Of a DNA stretch of 35,242 nucleotides, positions 11,201 to 22,793 are shown piece by piece. This DNA is from Nephromyces sp. MM_2019 (taxonomy: Eukaryota > Apicomplexa > Aconoidasida > Nephromycida): contig JADHZB010001946.1 of assembly GCA_015657535.1 (NCBI GenBank), positions 1-35,242 of the forward strand, read 5' to 3'. The translations under genes were made by a program, and so were the position numbers. Each line of letters starts with the position of its first letter. Position 1 is the first letter of the stretch. The notes beneath the pieces are model-generated. The model saw nothing but the letters and a program-made list of their open reading frames with translations, did no database searches and was not told where the DNA came from.

Positions 11201-14200
11201 CTTATTAGCGCAAATAGCGAAAAGGAAGAATTACTAGAACAAAACAAGTTAAAATCAAGTACTATAGATGAAAATGAGATCAAACTTAATGCTCTAGAAC
11301 TTGAGTTGGAGGAATCCAAGCAAAAGTTAGAAATTGCACAAAACAGTTTTTCACAAAGTGAAGCAACTAATAACTCTCTAAAATCCAAGTGTGAAGATTT
11401 GGAGAAAAAGCTAAGTGACTATGATCTATTGTTAGAAGATTTGAAGTCTAAATCATTGAGGCTAGCTGATGATCTAAATACTTCTAAACAAGTGTTTTCA
11501 AATCTTGAAATTGAAAATAGTCAAAATTTGGATAGATGTCAAGTCCTTGAAATAGAGAGTAAACAATTAAAAGCCTTATTAGATGAAGCCGAAGAAAACA
11601 AAAGGAAAATTGAAAATAACCTTAGTGACTTAATGTCCGAGAAATCCAGAATTCTAGAATTAAAAGATAGTTTGGAAGGTCAATTTGAAAAAGACAAACT
11701 AGAAAAAAAAGCACTTGAATTGAGAATTGAAGAGCTTTTAACTAGCCATGAACGGGTGGACAATGAACTAAGGGATGCCACTGAAATGAATCAAAACCTT
11801 TTAAATGAATGCCATTCGCTCAAGCTTAGAATTCCAGAATTTGAAAATGATATTAAAAAACTATCAGAGGACAATTCTAAACTAGAAGAGAAGTACCAAG
11901 ACTCTCAAGCTTCTCTGGAGTTAAAAGGGAAAGAAATAGCGGCACTAGAAAATGAAAAGTCTGATCAGGAAAAACAGTTAAGAGGTTTAAGTAGCAAGTA
12001 TAGTGATTTACTAGCATCTTCACAGTCTCAAAAAGATGAACTAGAACACATTTCTGAGAATTATCGGGGTTTAGAACAAAAGCTAGGAGAAACTCAAAGT
12101 TTACTGGATGAATCACACAATAAAAACTTGGCCTTGCAACAACAAATTGAAAAGTTAGAGAATTCTTATAATAATCTAGCTAGTGATAAATCTAGAACTG
12201 AAGCAAGGGTTAAGGAAATTGAATCTAGTCTTTCAGATCAGTACACAACTATCGACATATTGAGAGATCAATTACATCAGGCAGAGTTAAAAAATGCTCA
12301 GTTATCATCCGATTATGAAAACCTAAAAGTACTAAAAAGTCAGCTTGAAATTCATATGGAGGCTTTAAAATCAAGTGAACTAGAACATAAAAATTTATGT
12401 CAAGAATTAAAGATGAGTTTACAAGAAGTACAAAATGAAAAGAATTTGTTACAAAATAGTCACTCAGTCCTTTTATCAGAGCATAGAGTTCTTGAAACAC
12501 AGCTAGAAGAATCAAAGAATACTTTAGCTGAAAAACAAAATGCTTTAGCACAAGCTGAGGCTAGATATCATGATATCAAGGGTAAACACGATCAGGCCCG
12601 AATAGAATTTAGCAATGCTAAAATTAACATTGAAGAGCTGAAACAGCGGCTAGAGGACCTTGGAAACGAGTTATCATCTACTCAAATGAGTCTCCAAGAG
12701 TCACGAGAACTTAATAGTAAACTTGAAAGTGAAAAGGATCGCTTAAATCAGATAATTAGAGAGTTAAAAGAAATACAACTAGAGAAACAAGAGCTTATAG
12801 GCATACTAGAGGATTCTGTAAAAAGTTTGCAAGAGTCTAAAACCAAATTTGAAGCAGAAATTAATTTCAAAGACCGAATGTTGAATAAAAGCCAGGAGGA
12901 AGTTGAGACTTTAAAAAGTTCAATTAATGACAAACAGGGTGTAAATGAAAAGCTTCAAGAAGAGATTTTCAAACTAAATTTAGATAAACAAGCATTAACA
13001 CTACAAGTTGGGAGTTTGAACTCCATGCTAGAGGAGATTAAAAGTAGTAAATTTGAATTACTAGGTAAATACGAAGAGGCTTTAAAGAAATTACAGTCTG
13101 TTGAAGAGAAACTAAATAGTAACTTAAATTATGCATCCAAATTGGAGCAAGCAAAAAAAGGGATGGAGGATCAACTAGTTGAGTTGAAAGGCAGTTACAC
13201 AAGCTTAGAGAGTAAGCTATCCTCATTGAATGATGAGTGCTTAGACTTGAAATCGAATTTGAAGGATTCGCAATTCGATAATGCTAATAAAGCTAACATG
13301 ATCCAGGAGCTTAAATCCGAAATTCAAATATTAACTAGAAAAATTTCAGCACTGGATACACAATTAGAGGAAAATAAAAAGGATAAATCAGATGCTTTGA
13401 GTAAATACGATGAAACACTTTCGCAATTGCGCACTATACAAGAGAAGTTGAGTGGCAACTTAGCATATATTTCTAATTTGGAACAATCCAAAGAAAGGAT
13501 TGAGGCCCAATTAATGGAATCTAATAGCAAATGCTCTAATTTGGAGGGCAAATTATCTTCATTAGGAAGTGAAAACTCAAACTTAAAGTCAAGTTTGAAG
13601 GATTCGCAATCTGACAATACTAGTAAGGCAAATATGATCCAGGAATTAAAACTAGAAATACAATCGTTAACTACTAAAGTATCGTCCTTAAATAATGAAT
13701 TAGATGAAAACAAGAGAAGTAAATCAGATGCTTTAAGTAAATACGATGAAACACTTTCACAGTTGCGTAATATCCAAGAGAAATTAAATAGTAACTTAAA
13801 TTATACATCCAAATTGGAGCAAGCTAAGGAGTTTATTGAGGCCCAATTAGCNNNNNNNNNNNNNNNNNNNNNNNNNNNNNNNNNNNNNNNNNNNNNNNNN
13901 NTGCGCAATTAGAGGAAATTAAAAAGGGTAAATCAGATGCTTTGAGTAAATACGATGAAACACTTTCGCAATTGCGCACTATACAAGAGAAGTTGAATGG
14001 CAATTTAGCATATATTTCTAATTTGGAACAATCCAAAGAAAGGATTGAGGCCCAATTAGCGGAATTAAATGGCAAACATTCTAATTTGGAAAACAAGTTA
14101 AATTTATTGAATAATGAAAATTCAGACTTAAAATTAAGTTTGAAGGATTCGGAATTCGATAATACTAGTAAGGCTAACATGATCCGGGAGTTTAAATCTG

Positions 14201-17200
14201 AAATTCAATCGTTAACTACTAAAATATCGTCTTTGAATACACAACTAGAGGATAATAAGAAGGGTAAATCAGATGCTTTGAGTAAATACGATGAAACACT
14301 TTCGCAATTGCGTAATATACAAGAGAAGCTAAATGGTAAGTTAGCATATATTTCTAATTTGGAACAATCCAAAGAAAGGATTGAGGCCCAATTAATGGAA
14401 TCTAGTAACAAATACTCTAATTTGGAGGGTAAATTATCTTCATTAGTAAGCGAAAACTCAGACTTAAAGTCTAGTTTGAAGGATTCGCAATCTGATAATA
14501 CTAGTAAGGCTAACATGATCCAGGAATTAAAACTAGAAATACAATCGTTAATTACTAAAATATCGTCCTTAAATAATGAATTAGATGAAAACAAGAGAAG
14601 TAAATCGGATGCTTTAAGTAAATACGATGAAACACTTTCACAGTTGCGTAATATCCAAGAGAAATTAAATAGTAACTTAAATTATACATCCAATTTGGAG
14701 CAAGCTAAGAAGTTTATTGAGGCCCAATTAGCAGAACTAAATGGCAAATACTCTAATTTGGAAAACAAGTTAACTTTATTGAATAGTGAAAATTCAGACT
14801 TAAAATTAAGTTTGAAGGATTCACAGTTCGATATTACTAACAAGGCTAATGTGATTCATGAGCTTAAATCTGAAATTCAATCGTTAACTACTAAAATATC
14901 GTCTTTGAACACACAATTAGAGGATAATAAGAATGGTAAATCAGATGCTTTAAGTAAATACGATGGAACACTTTCACAGTTGCGTGTTATCCAAGAGAAG
15001 TTGAGTGGCAATTTAGCATATATTTCTAATTTGGAACAATCCAAAGAAAGGATTGAGGCCCAATTAGCGGAATTAAATGGCAAATATTCTAATTTGGAAA
15101 ACAAGTTAACTTTATTGAATAGTGAAAATTCAGACTTAAAATCAAGTTTGAAGGATTCGCAATTCGATAATACTAGTAAGGCTAGCATGATTCATGAGCT
15201 TAAATCTGAAATCCAATCGTTAATTACCAAAACATCATCTTTGAACATACAACTAGAGGAGAATAAGAAGGGTAAATCAGATGCTTTAAGTAAATACGAT
15301 GAAACACTTTCTCAATTGCGTAATATTCAAGATAGTTTAAATGGTAATTTAGCATATATTTCTAATTTGGAACAATCCAAAGAAAGGATTGAGGCCCAAT
15401 TAATGGAATTTAGCGGCAAGTGCTCAAATCTAGAGGGAACATTATCTGCATTGGGTAGTGAAAACTCTGATTTAAAGTCTAGTTTGAAGGATATGCAAGT
15501 TGACAGCAATAACAAAGCTTCCATGATTCATGAGCTTAAATCCGATATTCAATCGTTAACTACTAAAATATCCTCTTTGAATACGGAATTAGTTGAAAAC
15601 ACGAAAAATAAATCTGATGCTATAGATAAATATGAAGAAAAGCTATCCCAACTTAGAGCTGTTCAAGAAAAATTAAATTGCCATTTAATTTATACATCTA
15701 ATTTAGAACAAGCCAAAATATCCCTCGAAGCTCAATTAGTCGAGTCAAATAAAAAGTGTTTGGAGCTTGAGAGCAAATTATCGTTGATTAATAACGAGTA
15801 TTTTGATTTAAAATCAAACTTTCAGGAGTCACAACTTGATAAATCTCACAAGTTAGCTATTATAAACGATTTAAAATCAGAAAAAGAGCAACTAACATTA
15901 AAGATTGACCAATTAGAAAAGCAATTAAATGAGCAGTCAAAAGAAACTGCTAAACTTGAAAGCCAAATCAGCGTTGCAACTGCTAAATTACTTGAAATTG
16001 ATTCCCAAAAACAACAAATGGAAATGTTTTACCAGGATTTGAAACAACATGCAAATCATTTAGAAGCAAGCTTAGCTGAAAATAGGACAGAGCTTCAAAA
16101 ATCAAATTTAAGTAATAATAGTCTGGAAAGTCAAATGAGAGAGAAACAGAACAAGCTCCAGGAATTTGCGTCATTAAAAACATCGTTAGAAAGTAGTGTT
16201 GAGAATCTGAATTGGCAAATTAAAACAAAAGTTGCAGAAATAGATAAGCTAAAGTCAGATTTAAATGATACCTTGTTAAATGTGTCAAACATTAGTGCCC
16301 TGAAACTTCAGTTAGAATCAAGATTAGAGGATAAAGAGCGAAATTTAATTGAAGCTAAAAGTATGATCGAATCACTTGAAGCCAAAAATAGTTCTTTAGT
16401 AGCTGACATGAAAAAACTAAACAACGATTTTAATGAATCAAATCTTCAAAACAAATCTTTAAACGTAGAAAAATCCAGACTCAAAGACAATATTGAGTAT
16501 ATAGAATCAGAGCTAGCTAAGGCCACAGAAAGCTATCAAAAAGTTAACGAAGAACTAAAATGGCTATATAAGGCTTATGAAGATAGTAAAGATGCTTTGC
16601 ATGAAGCAAAAATTCATAATGAAAAGTACAAAAGTGACTGCGATAATTACCAAAATCAAATAGCTAAAGCTAAGAAGCAAGAGATGGAAAACATTTCAAT
16701 GGTAGAAAAACTAAATCAAGAAATCGCTCAAATAAAATCAGAATATAACAAATGTATCCAAGCTCTAAATCAAAGTAACATCGAGAAATCTTACACCGAA
16801 ACTAAGAAGCTTGAAGCAATAGACAATTGTGCCAAACTTAAGGAAAAATTAGAATCACAGAAGCGTGATAATAGTGAACTCAATGTTGTGTTGAATAGTA
16901 ACAACCACATGATACTTGAAAAGGATTTAGAAATTAAAAACCTAAACTCTAAAATCGACTTCCTAAGTGATAAATGCCAGCGCCTTCAAAATGAAGTTGT
17001 GAGTTTCGAACAGAATTTAAGGGACTTAAAATTACACAAGTTAGAAGTTGAGACGCGAATTCTTAGTTATGTTGAACAAATTGCTAACTTAAAGTCGGAC
17101 CTTAGTAAAAATGTGGCATTGGCAGAATCCCGAGGTGCACTATTTAATGACTCCATACAAAAATTGATGTCACAAATTTCAGTGATAAACAATTCTATCA

Positions 17201-17950
17201 AAGATATGAGCAAGAGTGAGTCAGAAATTGAAGCAAAATATGAAAAATTGATGGATAAACAACAAACTAGTTTGAGTGACTTTATTAACAAAGTTCAAAA
17301 GGAAATGATTGATCTCCAATCTAACATCTATCAAATGCACCAAAAGGATATCGAGCAATGGAGAAAACCAACTAAGAATCAATTAGATCAAAACACACGT
17401 GAAATAAAAAGTGTACAATCCATGGTGAGTGCTATACATAAAGAAATGGGAACGATTAAAAGTGAAATGCGCCGTTACCAACAAGAAACCAGCAAGCAAT
17501 TGGAGAATATTAAGCACAATTCGCCCAAAACTAACATCTTTAATGTTGGTTTCCCTGAACACGTCTTGCCCATGCTCAATGTACAAGGAGACCTGAGTGA
17601 CCAGAAAGTAAACATTTCAGGTAAAAGTGTTAAAATAACAACTTTTGTAACCTGAATTTATGAGTTGATCACTTTTAAGTTGGCTTACACATTAGCTTAT
17701 ATGCTAGAAAAAAGCGAAGACCCTCATTTTTCAACTTGATTTGTTGTCAGGAATGTATGATGTTAGATTTCCAGCACCAGGGCAGAGTTATTCACCCATA
17801 TTCGTTCATAACCAAAATTGCTGGGATTGCAGATCAGGGTGTAATGAAGTTGAAAATGACATGCCTACCAATTATTATGGAAAACCAAAAATGCTACACT
17901 CAGCTATGCTTAGGAAGAGCTCTAATGAAATCGCTCAAAATCCCAAGTAA
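8265..17950 (+). CDS. Giant coiled-coil protein with 112-residue repeat array
   Basis: Eleven exons: 8265-8490, 8589-8675, 8742-8818, 8880-9015, 9075-9265, 9292-9366, 9493-9600, 9719-9907, 9978-10061, 10175-17620 and 17751-17950. With the N-run sized at 177 nt (see findings) the sum is 2,982 codons; with 50 nt the frame does not close. The N-terminus (MNSELLYKLASI) is followed by a Gly/Ala-rich patch and an acidic Ser-rich region to about residue 175. From there the protein is almost continuous heptad coiled coil rich in E, K, L, Q, S and N, with about nine 112-residue repeats at residues 1350-2358. The last exon adds a non-coiled end with CWDCRSGC. That exon replaces an alternative 11-residue tail ending at 17655; I prefer it because the CAG|GTAAAA donor and TTGTTGTCAG acceptor give a longer, more complex terminus. 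I see no signal peptide, motor or kinase domain. A cytoskeletal, tether or scaffold role is possible, but I do not recognise the family. Confidence 0.8.
9266..9291 (+). other. 26-nt intron of the coiled-coil gene
   Basis: The interval begins GTAACA and ends TTTTTTTCTAG. Removal is needed: 26 is not a multiple of 3, and reading through meets a stop after 13 codons (TGA, 9302-9304). Splicing joins LNK to NSHLKQE and continues the coiled-coil frame through the next exons. Confidence 0.75.
13049..15945 (+). repeat. Coding tandem array, 336-bp unit, about nine copies
   Basis: The codon pair AAA-TCA/TCT (or AAA-TTT in the first unit) that opens each unit falls at 13049, 13385, 13721, 13930, 14266, 14602, 14938, 15274 and 15610. 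Every interval is exactly 336 bp except the one containing the N-run (209 bp). Units open with KSDALSKYDETLSQLR and continue through IQEKL, NLEQ and IEAQL segments. The first and last copies are clearly diverged; the inner ones are near-identical over long stretches. The unit is 112 codons, exactly 16 heptads. Confidence 0.95.
13852..13901. other. Assembly gap (50 N) inside the repeat array
   Basis: Fifty N bases interrupt repeat unit three. The reading frame differs on the two sides (frame 2 before, frame 1 after), so 50 cannot be the true length. It looks like a scaffold placeholder caused by repeat collapse. Confidence 0.97.
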
Positions 17951-19353
17951 TGATTAAAGCATAGTTAAACTATGAATTTTGTACGTATTTTATTTTATAT
18001 TCAATGTGAAGGTCTAGAGTTAAAGTAATAAATCCTCACATTTTCATTTTAAAATTGAGATTTAATATAAATCTAAAATACAATTTAAAAATGTCCTATA
18101 TAGTTATTATTTAGTTTGAAAATAAAAATAAAAATTATTTTTCAATCTCATTTTTATAGGAAAAGTATAGTGAGGGTTAAAACAACAAATATAGAGGATG
18201 AAAAACCACTTTCTACAGAATTAATTGTCTCCTAATCTAAAACTCTTCATTTAATTAATCTATTAGCTCAATTTACTTAATTTTAGATTTTTTATTTCGA
18301 TTACACAAATCAATTTGATCACATTTAAATGTTAACAAATCTATAAAACTTTTTCCATATTTAAATAGATAGATTAACCTCGAAAGATTTAACAAAATTT
18401 TCTAAATATTCATTTATACTTTTGAGTAAAATTGAAAATTGTATATATTTATCTTACAAGACTCTAGATAATTTTATGGGACTCTAAAAGTTGGCTCTAA
18501 AACTGCAACGACTAAAAAAAAATTCTTCTGTTTATCACTACCTTACTAAAAGGTATTGATAATACATTGAATTGTGCTAATTGAAAATTCAATTTGATAT
18601 TTTGGAGCCCTAAATGGACACATTTTTGAATATAAAAGCAAAATGAAATACTTTACAATATATCTCCACTCATCAACTTAATTGAACTTACTTGATATTT
18701 TACTCTCGTGATCATTGTGACTATTCACAATTAAGTAGCAGGTGGCAACTTGATTACGCAAACAAAAATTAATTCCTAAATAACTTAGAGGTGTTACACA
18801 CTTGGGACAAATTTACAGTTCTGATACTATCGTTACATTTATTTATTTTAGTTAGCACATTAAATCCCAATTGAGAGTGATGAAGCACTGCGAGTTTTGT
18901 TTTGCTACACCTATTATTTTTATGATTGACATATTTATATATCAACAGATTTTTGCACACTACTGTAATTAAGATATATTATATTTATATAAAAAGAAAA
19001 TTCCTAGTATACATCTGAGTTGGGCATGTTGAAACTGTGATGGTTTGAAATTTATACTGTTAATCCAAAATCTCTTGTATCTGAGTAAAGCTTTGAGGAG
19101 TAGGCATATCTTAACAAGGATAATACTCGTTTTTTTATAACTATTTTCCTTGCCAAACTGATGCATAAAATTAACAAACTACACCAATAAATAAATTTAC
19201 TAAGATATTTAAAAATTTACCCACCTCAAATCTTAGAGTCTAGATGTAGCTAGGAAAACATCTATACAATGCACATGTAATAAGATAAAGATGAATATTA
19301 GAATTTATATTTGCTACTAGACGACACTAATCATAAACACATTTGACACCTCA
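17951..19353. other. Intergenic, same-strand
   Basis: About 1.4 kb of AT-rich sequence with no supported gene. Two short minus-strand frames (18769-18960 and 18969-19166) have no recognisable motif and end in ordinary AT-rich DNA; I treat them as chance. No TG/CA arrays occur here, in contrast with the sequence after 19.35 kb. Confidence 0.6.
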
Positions 19354-22300
19354 ATGCACGCATACTTTTCGAAGTCAAACACCCTGGCGCGGTGTATTAT
19401 ATGGTGTATGTTATATAGCACATTGACGACTTGCACCATATGGCTTGACCACCCTAACCAATCATCAGGAACTCACTATTTGGGTTCGTGGCAACAAAAC
19501 CCAAGATGCGAAAATGTTGAGCTTCCCACTGTATGTACTCCATTCCACCTTTTTAAACCCTACTGCAAGCATCACAATTCCTTAAATAAAAGTGATTTTG
19601 GGTTCATTGATATTGATAGGATCCCATTCTATGTATATCTACAAGACAGTCACCAATTACTCCAACAAAAGTCAAATAAATGTATCCCCTCAGAAAGCAC
19701 ACAGCCGCTATTTTACCCACAGGACCTGAAATATGCAGAGGAAATGCCTGAGATTTCTATGGCGAAAATAGGACCACAATCAAGTAGGAATTTTTGGTTT
19801 GATAAAAATAGAAGTAGGTGGATGATTGGGTTTGAAATGTCAAATGTTTTGGATATCATTCATACAAAGATTTTAGGAAAGATAGAGTCCTTCATTCTAT
19901 ACTTAATTTTTGACCTTATGGAATTTAAATCAACGCATAAAATAACTTGTTCAACTTATCTAAGGCCTCATAATTTATATCTAGCACCCTATGTCTTGTA
20001 TGAACTAATTAGAAATCACTTTTTCGATTGGCAACTTAGTGACATCAAACTACTCAAACAAAATAATGAGATTTACTCAAAACAGCATAAAGACTATTTG
20101 ACCCTGATCCAACTCAATGACCACAAAGCATCCACCCTGACATTATTCAAGACGCTTGTTGGAAGGCACCTAATTGTTTATAATAGTAATCCACCAATAT
20201 ATCTAACATTCACTAACGACATAGCCCTCAAAGGCATGAATTTAAAACCCTACCTTGAAAATTTCCATCATTTTGATTTCATCTCATCATTTTGTGAGAT
20301 ATCAACACATCTTAGTACAATCTATGAACAGGAAGGGCTTAGCACGTACAGAATGTGTATGGACATTAACTCTAACTGCCTTCAACAGCAAGATTTACGC
20401 TTGTTATTATGCCCACATCTATATCTCCCTAAAAATTCACAGAGAACTTCTATTTCATTAGCTAATCTTGATCATACGCTGAGATTTTGGACTGGACTTA
20501 TGAGAGATACAAGACTCCCATGCACGAATCCTGTTGACTTATTCAGAGTAAGTTCAGATTGTATACCAACCGATCAATTAGCCACAAATGAAGTCATTGA
20601 TCCAGATAATACACAACACAATCACACAATATTCGGGTCCAATACTATATACCAGAGTCACACTATCAATCCTTGCTGTTGTAAACATATTGGTCACACA
20701 CTTTATGAGCCCACTGAATCGTTAAGGCTAAAAATTCCCTTCAAAGAAATATTACAACCATTCGGATCATTCACCATATCTAGATTTTCTATTATTGCTA
20801 TGTTCTTCACAGAAACTTTAGACGATATACCTCTTATAATAAGTAATTTGTTTCAACAATTTCAATTGCTTGAATCGACAATTAAAAATCTTACTATCTT
20901 ATCTATTCCTAAGATCGAAGAAGAATTCAAACCAATTAATATGACGCCTTTTGGCAATGATAGAATTCTTATAAATATGTTCCTACCAACCCCTATGAAA
21001 TTCTCAATGGAAAGGTGTATGTACACTTATCATCAACCAGATAAACTATCTACGAATATCGACTCTGTTCATTTGGCTGATATTATACTTTGTTCAAATA
21101 CTCTTATGTTCTTACAACACATTATCACACACCCAAAGTTGATTCATTTAGAAGCTCAACCTAATCATCAGTTACATCGTGCTAATGCAAGATTATTCCA
21201 TATGGGTGCTGAATGGCCTGTGTGAGTACAACAATTCACTTTTTTGTATAAAAAAATGTTTAAACTGTAGTTCTACTTAAAAAATACACATAAATAGATA
21301 CACATATAATTACATTAATATACAACAGTACTAAATAAGACAAATTGAGTGTGTGTAAATTCTTTCAGGGATCATGGTATACTTTCTTCTTTCCAAACTG
21401 ATTATCTAACACCATTTGAAATAGTTGGGCTGAATGGAGAAAATCAAATTATTAGTACAGGGGATGCTGGTGTTGATTGGAACCACTGTGATTTTTATGA
21501 CCCCGATATCAGGCCAGAGGATGAATCTGGGAAACATATTTTTGTAGATGGTAAGCCTAGCCTATCCCTATTACCCAACCATCGAAAAATTGTAGCCTAT
21601 TGGGACTTGACTGATAGGGTTGATAAGCAACATGGCACACACACTCTTGGGTATGAAATATACATTCACACAAACACGCACGCAAATTTATATACGCATA
21701 CACAAATTTATATATACACACACATATATATACACGCAATTATAAACCGACACAATTTTAAACACATAATCATACACATACAATTATATTTCCACACGAA
21801 TATGTATACACACAATTATACACACTCACAATTATATATTCACACATCCACCCATCCACCCATCCTCCCTCAGCACACCCACCACATACCCACCACACAC
21901 ACACACAACACACACACACATATATATATTAAACACATTTTTTTGATTTTTTCTTGGGGATGTAGGAGTATGATTGGTAAACATGCATGGGCAGATCCAA
22001 TCAGAACTTACAGTGGTAAATCAAGGGGACTTGCCTCTAATGCTAAGGCCTTTGTTATTGATTTAATGTGTACATCAGCAGACACAGAAATTCTATTGGC
22101 AAATGGGACTACACATCCCGCTTGTTCATGTACAGCCTATAAACCAGATATTTGTACAGGCTTGAATAGTGGTGTATCTATGCTACCTAGTGACCTACAC
22201 AAATTACCTATTTCAGACAATCTATATTTACCATTAAATTTAGAGAGGGACTATTTTCCCTTAACTGAAGCCTATGGATCATATATACACTCTGAGAGGT

Positions 22301-22753
22301 AACGTGTGTAAAATTATTTAACCTAAGCATTACAATGGGTCATAAACTATAAGTTATACCATATATATAACCCATATTATCCAAAAATGATCAGTGTACA
22401 AAATTAACAAATACAAAATTAATTCTAGATCAAAACATGCACATTATCTATTCAAATAAATCATGTTTTACATATTAAAATACATATTTGTTAATTGAAT
22501 AACAAAATACACACCATTGACCATATGTAAAAATGCACATCATATACTATATATCAAATTAAAACAGTGAAATACTTCTATATAAATACTCTATTTCGAT
22601 TTTTTACATTTAAATTATTTGAATTAGATATGTGTGTACCCTAGGTAAGGTTTAACAACTAGAATTTTTATCCCTCATTATATAGGATTTAGATATCTTT
22701 AAAAATAAATTCGCACACATAGTCATCATTATATATCCATCTCATATACACTC

Positions 22754-22793
<40 letters not shown>

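Noticed and set aside
10687..13226. Other minus-strand frames over the coiled-coil exon
   Set aside because: Antisense of Glu/Lys/Leu-rich codons gives long Phe/Leu/Ser frames by composition; no motifs.
13324..15524. Recurrent minus-strand frames of 65-129 codons (Phe/Ser/Leu/Cys-rich)
   Set aside because: They are antisense shadows of the plus-strand 336-bp repeat; they recur only because the repeat recurs, and they show no domain.
17736..17957. Plus-strand frame overlapping the last coiled-coil exon in another phase
   Set aside because: The other phase joins the upstream exon in frame and gives the Cys-cluster C-terminus; this one does not connect.
18769..19166. Two adjacent minus-strand frames of 63 and 65 codons
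   Set aside because: No motif, no matching splice sites that join them convincingly, and composition like the surrounding spacer.
20255..20461. Plus-strand overlapping frame inside the subtilase exon 1
   Set aside because: Out-of-frame shadow of a gene with clear protein motifs.
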